DNA of 64,000 nt from Heyndrickxia ginsengihumi (GCF_011008565.1 NZ_JAAIWK010000002.1:124001-188000), one strand, 5' to 3'; counted from the stretch's first letter, positions 25,049 through 34,990 are shown. Notes: generated by a model not told the origin, from the letters alone. Numbers and translations are program-made.

Positions 25049-26098
25049 GTGAAGAAAGATTTAACGAAAGATGAATTACAAAGCATACATAATGATAAAC
25101 CATATAAAAGGAAGCTTGCTTATCTTATTCTTAGCTTTGGATGGATCGCTGTAATTCTTGCCATTGTCAGCTCGATCTATTTTGGAGCATCCAATATTCA
25201 TTATGCGACCGTTTGGAAAGGTATCTTTTTTTATAACCCAACAAATTCTACACATGTCATTATTCACGATCTACGTCTACCTCGGGCACTTGCAGCAGTC
25301 TTTGTTGGGGCCGGCTTAGCAGTGTCGGGAGCGATTATGCAAGGAATGACAAGAAATCCCCTTGCTTCCCCTTCTATATTAGGGGTCACATCAGGGTCAC
25401 TGTTTTTTATGGCGATTGCTTTTGCATTTTTTCCAAATCTTACTTATAGGAACTCGCTTTTATTTTCATTTGTTGGGGCTGGAGTAGGTGCAGCACTTGT
25501 TTTTTCGATTGTCGCTGTCGCCAAAGGTGGAAACGCAACAGTTAAACTAGCGCTTGCTGGATCGGCAATCTCTTCCTTGCTCAGCGCTTTATCAACAGCA
25601 ATTGGGCTGCGCTTTAACGTTTCTAAAGATATGAGTTATTGGTATGCTGGGGGCATTGCTGGCATCCAATTAAATCAATTAAAATATGTGATGCCTATCA
25701 TCATCATCGGTATTGTAATTGCGATAATTCTTTCACGTTCTATTACTGTTTTAAGTCTTGGGGAAGGAGTCGCAACAGGACTGGGACAAAAGACGAAATT
25801 TGTGCGATTTACAGGCATTGTCGTTGTCTTGTTACTTACAGGAGCATCAGTGTCAATCGCCGGCATGATCGGTTTTATTGGGCTAGTGATCCCTCATATT
25901 ACACGTTTTCTCGTTGGATCAGATTATCGCTTTATCATTCCTTGCTCCGCTATCCTTGGGGCACTTGCTCTGCTCGGTGCAGATATTCTAGCAAGAATGA
26001 TTAATGCTCCTTTTGAAACACCAGTTGGAGCGGTCACAGCAATTATTGGTGTTCCATTCTTTCTTTATTTGGCACGCAAGGAAGGAGGGGCGCTATAA
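25049..26098 (+). CDS. FecCD-family siderophore permease, subunit 1
   Basis: 349 residues, about nine membrane helices, GTG start with AGAAGGAAA upstream. The FecCD pattern is RLPRALAAVFVGAGLAVSGA, MTRNPLASPSILGVTSG and IGFIGLVIPHITRFLVG (ATPase coupling region). It forms a heterodimer with the next gene product. No ATPase gene is present here; in B. subtilis the similar YfiYZ-YfhA system borrows YusV. It abuts the second permease without a gap. Confidence 0.9.
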   Translation: MKKDLTKDELQSIHNDKPYKRKLAYLILSFGWIAVILAIVSSIYFGASNIHYATVWKGIFFYNPTNSTHVIIHDLRLPRALAAVFVGAGLAVSGAIMQGMTRNPLASPSILGVTSGSLFFMAIAFAFFPNLTYRNSLLFSFVGAGVGAALVFSIVAVAKGGNATVKLALAGSAISSLLSALSTAIGLRFNVSKDMSYWYAGGIAGIQLNQLKYVMPIIIIGIVIAIILSRSITVLSLGEGVATGLGQKTKFVRFTGIVVVLLLTGASVSIAGMIGFIGLVIPHITRFLVGSDYRFIIPCSAILGALALLGADILARMINAPFETPVGAVTAIIGVPFFLYLARKEGGAL

Positions 26099-27124
26099 AT
26101 GGTAAAAAATTCAACTAATCATACATTGAAATACATAGCATTAATGACTTTTCTCGTAATCATACTAATCATTGTTTTTGTTGTCAGCATCAATACAGGC
26201 TATATGAAAATCCCCCTTTATGAGGTTTGGTCTGCCTTTTTTGGCCATGATGTTGGTAATCAACGATTAACATTATTTGAATTTCGCTTACCCCGTATTA
26301 TTCTGGCAATGCTGATTGGTGCCGGCATTGCTGTAGCAGGAGGCATTTTGCAAGGTATCACAAGAAATCAATTGGCAGATCCTGGAGTCATTGGTATCAA
26401 TGCAGGTGCAAGTTTTGCCGTAGTTTTATTTACATTTTTAACAAATAGTACAACTTTTCTAACAGGAACACTTTCTGTCTTTGTCATGCCATTTACAGCA
26501 TTAGCAGGTGCTTTTGTTGCCGCTGTACTAATTTATATCATTTCTAGAAAAAATAGCAAGGTCAGTCCTATGCGTCTTATTTTAGTAGGTATTGGTATCA
26601 ATGCAGCCTTCGCTTCTGGAACTTTAGTCTTACAAATGAAAATGGATCCACAAGATTTCACAAAAACATTGACATGGATATCAGGCAGTATTTGGGCAAC
26701 AAACTGGGATTTTGTAGTCTCTACTCTCATATGGTTAATCATCCTCGTTCCTTTAGCAATCTATAAGTCACGTACTTTAAATGTCTTCAGTTTAGGTGAT
26801 ACCATTGCGATAGGATTAGGTGTCCCTCCTGAAAAGGAACGTCTAAAGCTATTAATTATCGCAGTTGGTCTAGCCGGTGCTTGCGTATCAGTCGGAGGCG
26901 GCATTACCTTTTTAGGTCTTATCGCTCCACATATTGCGCGAAGCCTTATTGGCTTAAAACATGAAAAACTCTTACCATTGTCCGCTCTTCTTGGAGCCTG
27001 TATTCTTCTTATTGCAGATACAATAGGACGTGTCGTTATGGCACCTATGGAACTTCCTGTTGGTATTGTTATATCCATTCTTGGTGCACCGTATTTCATC
27101 TACCTGCTCATGCAGACAAAATAG
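26099..27124 (+). CDS. FecCD-family siderophore permease, subunit 2
   Basis: 341 residues with the same fold: RLPRIILAMLIGAGIAVAGG, ITRNQLADPGVIGINAGASF and ITFLGLIAPHIARSLIG. It begins directly after the stop of subunit 1, so they are translated together. A strong terminator follows 57 bp later. Confidence 0.9.
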   Translation: MVKNSTNHTLKYIALMTFLVIILIIVFVVSINTGYMKIPLYEVWSAFFGHDVGNQRLTLFEFRLPRIILAMLIGAGIAVAGGILQGITRNQLADPGVIGINAGASFAVVLFTFLTNSTTFLTGTLSVFVMPFTALAGAFVAAVLIYIISRKNSKVSPMRLILVGIGINAAFASGTLVLQMKMDPQDFTKTLTWISGSIWATNWDFVVSTLIWLIILVPLAIYKSRTLNVFSLGDTIAIGLGVPPEKERLKLLIIAVGLAGACVSVGGGITFLGLIAPHIARSLIGLKHEKLLPLSALLGACILLIADTIGRVVMAPMELPVGIVISILGAPYFIYLLMQTK

Positions 27125-27180
27125 GATCAAAACAGGTGGTTGACAAATGCGGGCTATGAAAATACTCTTCATTTGCCAAC

Positions 27181-27217
27181 AAAGGCGTTCAGAATGAATC
27201 CATTCTGAACGCCTTTT
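27181..27217 (+). terminator. Strong terminator of the permease operon
   Basis: AAAGGCGTTCAGAATG and CATTCTGAACGCCTTTT form a perfect stem of about 16 bp with a 4-nt loop. Confidence 0.92.
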
Positions 27218-27330
27218 AAAATTCATGACAGCCATGCAACTTCTACTTGCTGCACGTCCAAGCAGGTCTGCTGCAGAAAGCGAATCCTTTGGAGCGGAAT
27301 TTTACATTCCAAGTACTGCGGTTCTGAGCG

Positions 27331-27361
27331 AAAAAAAGCTGGTAACCTTTAAGTTACCAAC
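27331..27361 (-). terminator. Terminator of the multicopper oxidase gene
   Basis: GTTGGTAACTT and GGTTACCAGC pair on the minus strand, followed by TTTTTTT. The stretch 27232-27330 just right of the permease terminator holds GGAGCGGAAT-like words, perhaps a family B fragment. Confidence 0.8.
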
Positions 27362-27377
27362 TTCATTCATCGCAAGT

Positions 27378-28694
27378 TTATTTTTTTACATCAAATGTAG
27401 TAATCATACCTGACATATCTCCATTACTATCAACAACATGATCTGTAATGTGACAGTGGAATAACCACTTTCCTACTTGATTTGCATTAAAAGATATATC
27501 ATAGGTTGTGCCCGGTGCAGTCGCAATTGTATCCATCGTTACTGGTGAAGGTAAAGGCACACCATCTTGGCTTATTTCCTGAAAATGCATGCCATGTAAA
27601 TGCATTGGATGGACCATTGAGCCGATATTAATCAAGTGAACAAGGATTTTATCCCCAACCTTGGCTGGTAACACCGGTGTTGCTGGATAAGACCGTCCGT
27701 TAATAGTGTAACCAAACTGTGGTGAATCATTGACAAGTACTGTGTATTCTTTTTGATAACCAGGATGTACTTGTTTCCATCCTGTTCCTTTAGGCTCTAC
27801 AATAAATGCTCCAAATAGCCCCATTTGTTCTTGCTTCAACATATCTTTCATCGGATGGCTATGGTAAGCATACGTACCTGGTGAAGCATTGACAGTAAAC
27901 GTATATGTCCAAGTCTCACCTGGCTTAATATCAGGCTGGCTCACTCCACCAGTTCCATCCTGCTTAAATGGAACATCAAGTCCATGCCAATGTACAGTCG
28001 TGCCTTCAGAAAGATCGTTTTTGACAATGATTTTGACCTTATCTCCTTGATTGACCTTAATTTCTGGACCTGGAACAGTTCCGTTATAAGCCCATGCCTT
28101 CACTTTTTTACCAGGCTTAACTTCCCACCATACTTGCTTAGCATTTAGGTGAAAAACTTTATAGCCATTGACCATTTTATATGGAAGTAAACGAATACCA
28201 TCGGCTTGTTTAGGTTCACCGCTAGTTCCCGTTCCTAACGGTGCAGTCTTTCCTTTACTATCTGCTTTTTCAGTTGACGACATTGTTTCCATTGTCATTG
28301 CTTGCTTCTTGTCTGTAACTATAACAGTCCCATCCATTCCAGCATGATAGGTACACTTATATTTGTAGGTACCTTTCTTATTAAACGTATAGGAAAATGT
28401 CTTCCCCTCTGACAGTTCTTTTGATTTAAATGCCCCTGAATTACTTACGACATTGTGCGGTGCTGCATCTTTATTCTTCCAAGTTACTTTAGTACCTTCA
28501 GTTACATAAACAACCTTAGGGGAAAAGGCCATATTTTTCATATCGATCTCAACTTTTCCGCTATGAACCGTTTTAGATGCTGTCTTATTTGTTTTCGACG
28601 AATCCGTACTGTTAGAAGATTGACAACCCGCTGCTATGAATACAAGTAACATAATCATTATTAAACTACTTAATGCTTGACTCCATCTTTTCAT
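27378..28694 (-). CDS. Lipoprotein multicopper oxidase with N-terminal cupredoxin domain
   Basis: About 438 residues. The signal peptide ends in the lipobox IAAGCQSS. A plastocyanin-like domain (about 45-130) carries a blue-copper site, with His in APHNVV and KCTYHAGM. Two further cupredoxin domains hold four His-rich motifs: HWHG, YAYHSHP, HPMHLHG and HCHITDHVVDSNGDM. These form the trinuclear centre plus a T1 site in the last domain, so it is an oxidase (two-domain laccase type), not a nitrite reductase. The likely role is copper or metal oxidation outside the membrane. The frame opens seven codons earlier; I chose MKRW for the signal peptide. Confidence 0.82.
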   Translation of the reverse strand: MKRWSQALSSLIMIMLLVFIAAGCQSSNSTDSSKTNKTASKTVHSGKVEIDMKNMAFSPKVVYVTEGTKVTWKNKDAAPHNVVSNSGAFKSKELSEGKTFSYTFNKKGTYKYKCTYHAGMDGTVIVTDKKQAMTMETMSSTEKADSKGKTAPLGTGTSGEPKQADGIRLLPYKMVNGYKVFHLNAKQVWWEVKPGKKVKAWAYNGTVPGPEIKVNQGDKVKIIVKNDLSEGTTVHWHGLDVPFKQDGTGGVSQPDIKPGETWTYTFTVNASPGTYAYHSHPMKDMLKQEQMGLFGAFIVEPKGTGWKQVHPGYQKEYTVLVNDSPQFGYTINGRSYPATPVLPAKVGDKILVHLINIGSMVHPMHLHGMHFQEISQDGVPLPSPVTMDTIATAPGTTYDISFNANQVGKWLFHCHITDHVVDSNGDMSGMITTFDVKK

Positions 28695-29283
28695 TGTATC
28701 ATTTCTTTCATTCATTAATTAAATTCATTCTCTTTAAGGTTACTATGAATCTCCTTCTTAGTCAGCGGTATTTTATTGCTAAATGTTACAAATTAGAGAA
28801 CTTAGTCCAAAATTTCACAAAGTATTAAATTTATGTTCCCTCATTGTCTATTATTTCACATATGAGCTATACAAAAGTACAAATATTTCAGCATAATCAG
28901 CTGTCCTTGCTTAAAAGGTATACCTTTTTGCTGCAACATGTTTCGTTATTTTCGTTATATCTCTCAAAGTTACTGTTTGGATTGCCACAATACTCAAATA
29001 TGTGGATATTAGTCAACACTTCTAGTTCAGAATGTTGCTAAGCGTTGGAGCAGATCCCCCCATAAGCAAAGTGAACTTTATTGAACTTTGGACTGTTTAG
29101 ATTGGCAGCCTAATCCATTCCCCAATTATATGATAGACGCATCCAAAAAAAGGATTCAATATTAGCAGAAAGAAATACGAAATGACAGTCTACACATTAT
29201 CAATCAACGGATAAATCAAAGATTTTAAGCTTTTTAGCTATCATGTCATTCCTCTTACTTACCGATTTTTTTGCTTAACGCTT
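28695..29283. other. Intergenic region, nothing supported
   Basis: About 590 bp of AT-rich DNA between the oxidase and mqo. It must hold the oxidase promoter. No ORF here has a convincing ribosome site, and I see no repeat or strong hairpin. Confidence 0.5.
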
Positions 29284-30807
29284 TCATGATATACTTTGAT
29301 TTCTATGTCCGAAACGTTTTCCGTTCAATCCAAGCGTTTCCGCTGTTGAAGTATGTATTTTTTGGAAAAGTTCCGGATTCTCTGCTAGTGCTACGCCATA
29401 AGAAGGAATCATTTCTTTAATTTTTGGTTCCCATGCTTTCAGACGTTCCGGAAAGCATTTTTTGATTACTTCAAGCATTACATGAACTGCCGTAGAAGCC
29501 CCTGGGGAAGCACCTAGTAAGGCAGCGATTGAACCATCTGCAGCACTAACAACTTCCGTTCCAAACTGAAGTGTCCCTTTACCGCCTTCAGCAGTATCTT
29601 TTATTACTTGCACACGTTGTCCTGCAACAACGATATCCCAATCTTCACTTTTGGCGTTTGGCACAAACTCTTGTAACTCTTTAATACGTTTTTCTTTTGA
29701 TAACAACACTTGTTGAATCAAGTATTTTGTCAATGGAATGTTTTTTGCACCTGCCGCTAACATCGTTAAAACATTGTTTGGCTTTACGGATGCTAATAAA
29801 TCAAGATTTGAACCCGTTTTTAAGAATTTTGGTGAAAAACCAGCAAAAGGTCCAAATAACAATGTTTTCTTATTGTTGATAAATCGTGTATCAAGATGCG
29901 GAACAGACATTGGCGGAGCCCCAACTGCAGCTTTACCGTAAACTTTTGCATGATGCTGTGCTACAACTTCTGGATTATTACATACTAGAAATAATCCGCT
30001 TACAGGAAATCCCCCAATATGCTTACTTTCTGGGATACCAGTCTTTTGTAGCAATGGCAGGCTTCCACCGCCTCCGCCGATAAAGATGAATTTTGCAGTA
30101 CAATACTCTATTTCCCCTTTATCATTGCGTACTTTAACTTCCCATAACCCGTCACTCGTACGTTTAATATTATCAACTTTATGCTTGTAGTTGACATCTA
30201 CATTTTTATTCTTTAAGTGATCAAATAACATGCGAGTTAAAGCACCAAAATTAACATCAGTTCCAGAGTCAATTTTTGTTGCTGCAATAGGTCCGCTCAC
30301 TTTACGATCCTGCATAATAAGCGGGATCCACTCCTTAAGTTTTATCGGATCGTCAGAAAACTCCATACCTTGAAATAACGGGTGATCCGAAAGCGCTTTA
30401 AAACGTTTTTTCAAAAATGCTACATTTGTTTCCCCTTGTACTAAACTCATATGAGGCAATGGCATAATAAAATCCTGCGGATTCCGGATCAAATTGCGGT
30501 TTACTAGATATGACCAAAATTGTCTTGAAACTTGGAACTGTTCATTGATTTTAACAGCTTTACTAATATCTATAGATCCATCCGCTTTTTCAACAGTGTA
30601 GTTCAGCTCACACAATGCAGAATGACCTGTTCCCGCATTATTCCATTCATTAGAGCTTTCCTCTCCTGCCTTATCAAGTTTTTCAAATACTGTAATTTTC
30701 CAGTCCGGCACTAATTCTTTTAAGAGTGTCCCTAAAGTCGCACTCATGATACCGGCTCCAATTAAAATAACGTCTGTATTAGTTTTATTATTTTCCCTGT
30801 TGCTCAT
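29284..30807 (-). CDS. mqo: Malate:quinone oxidoreductase
   Basis: 507 residues. FAD-dependent, membrane-associated oxidation of malate to oxaloacetate with electrons to quinone, replacing or backing malate dehydrogenase in the TCA cycle. The dinucleotide motif is [20 protein letters not shown]. Then come [39 protein letters not shown] and [18 protein letters not shown], all typical of Mqo. I start at MSNREN with AAGGATG 8 nt upstream. The leader carries a switch-like structure. Confidence 0.95.
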   Translation of the reverse strand: MSNRENNKTNTDVILIGAGIMSATLGTLLKELVPDWKITVFEKLDKAGEESSNEWNNAGTGHSALCELNYTVEKADGSIDISKAVKINEQFQVSRQFWSYLVNRNLIRNPQDFIMPLPHMSLVQGETNVAFLKKRFKALSDHPLFQGMEFSDDPIKLKEWIPLIMQDRKVSGPIAATKIDSGTDVNFGALTRMLFDHLKNKNVDVNYKHKVDNIKRTSDGLWEVKVRNDKGEIEYCTAKFIFIGGGGGSLPLLQKTGIPESKHIGGFPVSGLFLVCNNPEVVAQHHAKVYGKAAVGAPPMSVPHLDTRFINNKKTLLFGPFAGFSPKFLKTGSNLDLLASVKPNNVLTMLAAGAKNIPLTKYLIQQVLLSKEKRIKELQEFVPNAKSEDWDIVVAGQRVQVIKDTAEGGKGTLQFGTEVVSAADGSIAALLGASPGASTAVHVMLEVIKKCFPERLKAWEPKIKEMIPSYGVALAENPELFQKIHTSTAETLGLNGKRFGHRNQSIS

Positions 30808-30903
30808 CTTTAACATCCTTATATTTAAGATTTACAGAAAGGATGTAGGTGCTCTGCCTAAATATCACAGCAAAGAGCGACACAGTCATACATCTTTTCT
30901 GTA
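30808..30903 (-). promoter_or_regulatory. Candidate switch-like leader RNA of mqo
   Basis: On the minus strand TACAGAAAAGATGTA (30889-30903) pairs with TACATCCTTTCTGTA (30833-30847), 14 of 15, around an inner GCTCTT/AGAGC helix. The 3' arm contains ACATCCTT (30839-30846), which is exactly complementary to AAGGATGT (30813-30820), the ribosome site of mqo. The two pairings exclude each other: outer stem formed leaves the site free, outer stem open allows it to be masked. No known riboswitch class is recognised. Confidence 0.55.
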
Positions 30904-31492
30904 TGAATTATACCTAATATTAGTTTATCAAAATTATTTATAAATTTTAATATATATTTTGATTCTTTTCTATTATCAAGAAATATTGTAGTGAATATTA
31001 TTATGAACGTAAGCATCATAAAGAGCAATCAAGCGATAATGTTATCTCATTATAATTGTCAATCAACAGTTATTTCCTGAGGCAATATGCCAAACTCCAA
31101 ATTCAGACAAAAAGACTGCAAATAAAAGATGAGCACTCAACTCAGCCCATCCCTTTTTAAATGATGCTACAGTTCTGTTTATAAGAGCACGAATTGAAAG
31201 CCATTGAAAAAATATATGAAATCAGAATTCTTTTTTGGTTGTTAAGTTTCACTTTTTCCTTTAAAATATTGAACTTATAGTTCATCTAAAATATCCCATC
31301 GTATAACAAACTTACAATAAATATACTGAATACCCTTTCATTTCTACAAATACAAAAGGGAACCTAAATGAAAGTAATCTAGAAAAAAGCCCCATATAGG
31401 ATCAACATACGTTATTTAAATTAAATGGATATTTAGTTGATGATTGAGCATCTTATAATGAGGTCTCAATATATTGAAAACTGGGAGGATCG
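30904..31492. other. Gene-free region upstream of mqo
   Basis: About 590 bp, AT-rich. It should contain the mqo promoter near 30910-30960. No supported gene. Confidence 0.5.
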
Positions 31493-31660
31493 TTGGGCAA
31501 TAATACGAAGGAAACATTGAGTTAGAAGTAAAAAACAGTAGATATTGAAATTGCCATCAAAAATTTAACAACTTCAGAGCGCAATGAAATCAACTAAGGC
31601 TCTTTTCAACAAGGACAACAACAGTCTGGGCAACAAAATCAAAGCAGACCCCAACGATTA
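31493..31660 (+). pseudogene. Decayed small gene
   Basis: A GGGAGG site precedes TTG and the frame reads MGNNTKETLS, then a stop. Further on, in a shifted frame, VDIEIAIKNLTTSERNEIN, a stop, and a Gln-rich tail (FQQGQQQSGQQNQSRPQR) follow. An intact terminator stands at the end. It looks like a small, Gln-rich protein gene inactivated by several mutations. Confidence 0.5.
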
Positions 31661-31671
31661 GTCGGGGTTTT
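31648..31671 (+). terminator. Terminator of the decayed gene
   Basis: ACCCC and GGGGTTTT around AACGATTAGTC; the inner bases can also pair. Confidence 0.6.
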
Positions 31672-31721
31672 ACTAGTTTAACCTAATTAAATCTCCTTCT
31701 TGAAGAGATTAAATATGTTCT

Positions 31722-32057
31722 CTATATAAACTTTATCACTAATCTTAATAATGCCATTAATATGACACCGATAATAACTGTGGCGGATAAACTTTTTGTC
31801 TTTAAAGCAACAAACAATGTTGGGACTAGAACAATGATCACTGTCCAATCTATATTTAAACTGTAATGATTTGTTTGGATAATAAAACTATTTACGACAA
31901 GCGCCGTCAAAATACAAATAGGTACAAAAGAAAGCCATTTTAAGACAGGTTCAGACAGACGAACATTACGAACGAGTAAAAACGGAACAACTCGCGGTAT
32001 AAATGTTACCAATGTGCACCCAAGTATGATAAGCAAAACCGTTAAATCTGCATTCAT
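31722..32057 (-). CDS. azlD: AzlD-family branched-chain amino acid exporter subunit
   Basis: 111 residues, four membrane helices, with IPRVVPFLLVRN in the first half, the AzlD pattern. It works with AzlC in exporting branched-chain amino acids or their analogues. The start overlaps the azlC stop by ATGA. Confidence 0.9.
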   Translation of the reverse strand: MNADLTVLLIILGCTLVTFIPRVVPFLLVRNVRLSEPVLKWLSFVPICILTALVVNSFIIQTNHYSLNIDWTVIIVLVPTLFVALKTKSLSATVIIGVILMALLRLVIKFI

Positions 32058-32779
32058 TTATCTTTCACCACCCCGATAGTTGCTACAACAATTGTTGCTA
32101 TAATCACTGCAAGGTTTGACGGAATAAAAACAGATAAAATGATCATTGCAATAATCATATACACAATTAAAGATAGATAGAGCTTTAGCTTAGCTGACTG
32201 AATACTTTGTAGCTGTAAAACAAGCAAAGCAGCAAACATTGCTGTTAAAGCAAAATCGAGACCAAACACTTGCGGATTAGAAATCCATTTACCGAATATA
32301 GCTCCAACTATGCTTGATAAAACCCAACTAATATAAGCTGTTATATTTAAGCCGTTCATCCAGCGATCATTAATTTGTTCACCTTTAATGATTTTATTCA
32401 TCGCCACACCAAATGACTCGTCTGTAACAAGTGCTCCAATGCTAATATTTTTTACTAATGAGTACTTTGTAAAGTGAGGAGCTAGTGTTACGCTTAATAG
32501 AAAATTACGTAAATTCACAATAAATGTTGTTAATATGATTGCAAATATCGGACTATTGGCTGCCAATAAAGCACAAATAATAAATTGTGATGCTCCCGCA
32601 TAAACAAATATTGATAATAAAGCAATTTCCATTACAGATAGTTTAGCTGTTACCCCTACAATTCCAAAAGCAATACCGATGCTTATGTATCCTATTAATG
32701 TTGGGACACAATCTTTTACCCCTTGACTAAATGTCGGATCGCTCTCTTTTGCATCAATTAACACTTCGTCTGAAATCAC
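32054..32779 (-). CDS. azlC: AzlC-family branched-chain amino acid exporter subunit
   Basis: 241 residues from GTG with AAAGGGGG 7 nt upstream; the frame opens 12 codons earlier. The family motifs are FSQGVKDCVPTLIGYISIGI, FVYAGASQFI, LRNFLLS and LVTDESFGV. It is divergent from a cupin-type regulator that probably controls it. Confidence 0.9.
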   Translation of the reverse strand: MISDEVLIDAKESDPTFSQGVKDCVPTLIGYISIGIAFGIVGVTAKLSVMEIALLSIFVYAGASQFIICALLAANSPIFAIILTTFIVNLRNFLLSVTLAPHFTKYSLVKNISIGALVTDESFGVAMNKIIKGEQINDRWMNGLNITAYISWVLSSIVGAIFGKWISNPQVFGLDFALTAMFAALLVLQLQSIQSAKLKLYLSLIVYMIIAMIILSVFIPSNLAVIIATIVVATIGVVKDK

Positions 32780-32878
32780 CGTTATTCCCCCTTTTTCGTT
32801 TAACATATTATACATTTGTTCACTATAAAAGACAATAACATGTTATAATTACGATAACAATATTTGGAGGAGAATATT

Positions 32879-33433
32879 ATGGATCATATTCAAGAGATCA
32901 TCGCGAGCAATCTGATTAGCCTTCGAAAAAACAGAGGTTTAAGTTTAGACAAAATGTCAGAAATAACTGGCGTTAGTAAAGCGATGCTAGCTCAAATTGA
33001 AAAGGGGAAATCCAGTCCGACAGTATCAACCCTATGGAAAATTGCAAATGGTCTGCAAGTATCCTTTTCGGTCCTTATGAAAGAAGATAAACCGCAAGTA
33101 ACAAAAATAAATATAGAACAATTAACACCTGCAATTGATGATGAAGGAAACTATCTTGTCTATTCTTTTTTTCCATATCATCCTGAAAAAAGATTTGAGA
33201 TTTACATAGTCAATCTAAAACCTGGATTTACTCATCAGGCAGAAGCACATTTAGGTGAAGAGTATATCCTTATTAAAGAAGGGGAATTAACCATTGACAT
33301 TGAAGGTGATGTCCATATATTGAGGCCAGGGGATGCTATCCAGTTTACATCAAATACAAAACATAGTTATACAAATGCTACAGAAAAACTCGTTAGCTTT
33401 TTTATGCTTATCTATTATCCAGAATCATATTAA
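32879..33433 (+). CDS. XRE-cupin transcriptional regulator
   Basis: 184 residues. The HTH (about 8-62) has LSLDKMSEITGVSKAMLAQI and GKSSPTVSTLWKIANGL. A C-terminal cupin (about 105-180) has EAHLGEEYILIKEGELTIDI and LRPGDAIQF. Such regulators bind a small ligand in the cupin. The position divergent from azlCD makes it their likely regulator. The ATG at 32879 has GGAGGAG upstream. Confidence 0.9.
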   Translation: MDHIQEIIASNLISLRKNRGLSLDKMSEITGVSKAMLAQIEKGKSSPTVSTLWKIANGLQVSFSVLMKEDKPQVTKINIEQLTPAIDDEGNYLVYSFFPYHPEKRFEIYIVNLKPGFTHQAEAHLGEEYILIKEGELTIDIEGDVHILRPGDAIQFTSNTKHSYTNATEKLVSFFMLIYYPESY

Positions 33434-33810
33434 TTTTTTTCTGTTTAGCTAGATGATGACTCTCTGAAGCTTTCCGCGGATGAACATCGAGCCGCCTTTT
33501 ATAGATCGTTTTTGTTTATAGAACATTTCTATTGCTATATTATCGGAATATCAGAAAGAAGTATTTATAAATACAAAAATTCACTGTGACTGCCCAATTT
33601 GTCAATTTCCTTGAGCTCAAAACAGTGAAAGTAAGCGCCGTCTAACGCAAGTATGCTTATTCAATGGGTGTTTACGCTCTGAAGATACATTGAAATGTAT
33701 CTATTTCTTATCTGTAACAACTTCTGTCCTGCTAATAAAACTAATTAATACTCTTCCATTGCCTTTTCTTTTATTTTTTCAGAGCTTTAATCATCAGCCA
33801 TAAACAGCTT
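33434..33810. other. Intergenic region, remnants only
   Basis: A short TTTCCGCGGATGAACATCGAG piece near 33470 and AAGCGCCGTCTAACGC near 33635 recall family B repeats but are too degraded to define. No gene is supported. Confidence 0.4.
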
Positions 33811-33844
33811 GGAACTAGAACAGCATACCGGCTGCTCTAGTTCC
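33811..33844 (-). terminator. Hairpin after the amidase gene
   Basis: GGAACTAGAACAGC and GCTGCTCTAGTTCC pair over 13 of 14 positions. A T-run is missing, so termination is only likely. Confidence 0.6.
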
Positions 33845-33852
33845 AACACTAT

Positions 33853-34542
33853 TTATTTAACCCGTAAAATTTGCCCGACGTAAATGGTATAGTCATCGTC
33901 AAGATGATTCCAGCTTTTAATTTGAGCAATTGTACTACCATACTCTCTACTCAATGAATAGACTGTATCTCCTGCAAGAACAGTATGATAGACTGCCGTA
34001 CTTTTCTTTTGAAGATTAAATGCTTTGGCTAGCCCATTAACATGGCCTCGCGCTACATTTGTAATCCAGCTGCTACTCTTCATTTTCGCGGCATCATACG
34101 CATTATCAATGAACCCATTTTCTGTAAGAAGTGCTGGCATCGTTGATTCTCGCAGTACATGTAAGTCAGATTGTTTCTTACCACGATCCGTTAACTCGTT
34201 CAACTTTAATACTTCCGCATGAATAGTACTTTGATAGGTTGTTGTCGGTGCTCCTGCTTCTGGATAAACATAGCTTTCAAACCCTGTCCCTCCACCAGCA
34301 TTAATATGAATCGAAAGGAAATAATCTGCTCCCCATGAATTAGCGGCATTCGTACGTTGTGTCAGTGTTGGATATGTGTCTCCTGTACGAGACATCAAAA
34401 TAGAGACATTCGTATATTCATTTAATAGGATATCTCGAATATTAGTAGCAATGTTTAACGTAAGATCTTTCTCTTGCAAACCGTTAGCTGTTGCACCAGG
34501 ATCGCTGCCGCCATGTCCTGGATCTAAAAATAACTTAAACAT
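33853..34542 (-). CDS. N-acetylmuramoyl-L-alanine amidase with LysM domain
   Basis: 229 residues. The amidase_3 domain has DPGHGGSDPGA (zinc His10), QEKDLTL with the zinc Glu, FLSIHINA (His) and LTENGFIDN (catalytic Glu). A linker leads to a C-terminal LysM (YHTVLAGDTVYSLSREYGST). No signal peptide is present, as in the CwlC-type enzymes that lyse the mother cell. The role in sporulation is inferred. AAGGAGTTG precedes the ATG. Confidence 0.9.
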   Translation of the reverse strand: MFKLFLDPGHGGSDPGATANGLQEKDLTLNIATNIRDILLNEYTNVSILMSRTGDTYPTLTQRTNAANSWGADYFLSIHINAGGGTGFESYVYPEAGAPTTTYQSTIHAEVLKLNELTDRGKKQSDLHVLRESTMPALLTENGFIDNAYDAAKMKSSSWITNVARGHVNGLAKAFNLQKKSTAVYHTVLAGDTVYSLSREYGSTIAQIKSWNHLDDDYTIYVGQILRVK

Positions 34543-34743
34543 TTTTCATCAACTCCTTACTATATTCAATGCTTCTCTCTCTCAATTCGTACAAACGGAT
34601 TAAATAGGAGAATCGTTGAATTTATATCGTTCTAATTCTCTGTAATCATTCTCCCATAAGCAAAACGAAAACGCTTCCTAATTTGTGCGGATTGAAACGG
34701 AAGATTACCTCCTTTATCATTGTTTTCGTTTCACCTTTTAATA
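34543..34743. other. Intergenic region, no gene seen
   Basis: Promoter region of the amidase. Runs such as GAAACGGAAGATTACC are present, but no ORF with a ribosome site. Confidence 0.4.
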
Positions 34744-34786
34744 ATAAAAAAACAGTGAGTGCTATATAGCGGACACTCACCGTTTT
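34744..34786 (-). terminator. Terminator of the 51-residue gene
   Basis: AACAGTGAGTG and CACTCACCGTT pair with one mismatch. On the minus strand TTTTTTTATTATT follows. Confidence 0.75.
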
Positions 34787-34834
34787 GAAATATTATATAA
34801 TTTTATTTTATACCGTTATTTACTAATAAGTAGG

Positions 34835-34990
34835 TTAAACCATCCAAAAATACCATAAGTCATATGTGAAAATATCATCATCGAATCCTTGATATAAATT
34901 GAACAAATCCTCTTCATTTGCTTCGAATTCTTGAAAATCATCTACTGCTGTTTCCGTCTTTGTTAATATTTTCGAGATCTGTTCATACAT
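34835..34990 (-). CDS. Small acidic protein
   Basis: 51 residues: MYEQISKILTKTETAVDDFQ, then FEANEEDLFNLYQGFDDDIF and an aromatic end (YDLWYFWMV). GAGGTGAGATT precedes the ATG and a good terminator follows, so it is probably real. No family recognised. Confidence 0.6.
   Translation of the reverse strand: MYEQISKILTKTETAVDDFQEFEANEEDLFNLYQGFDDDIFTYDLWYFWMV

Noticed and set aside
27378-28694. Copper nitrite reductase (NirK)
   Set aside because: The set HWHG, HSH, HPMHLHG and HCH with T1 in the last domain fits a laccase-type oxidase. NirK has T1 in the first domain.
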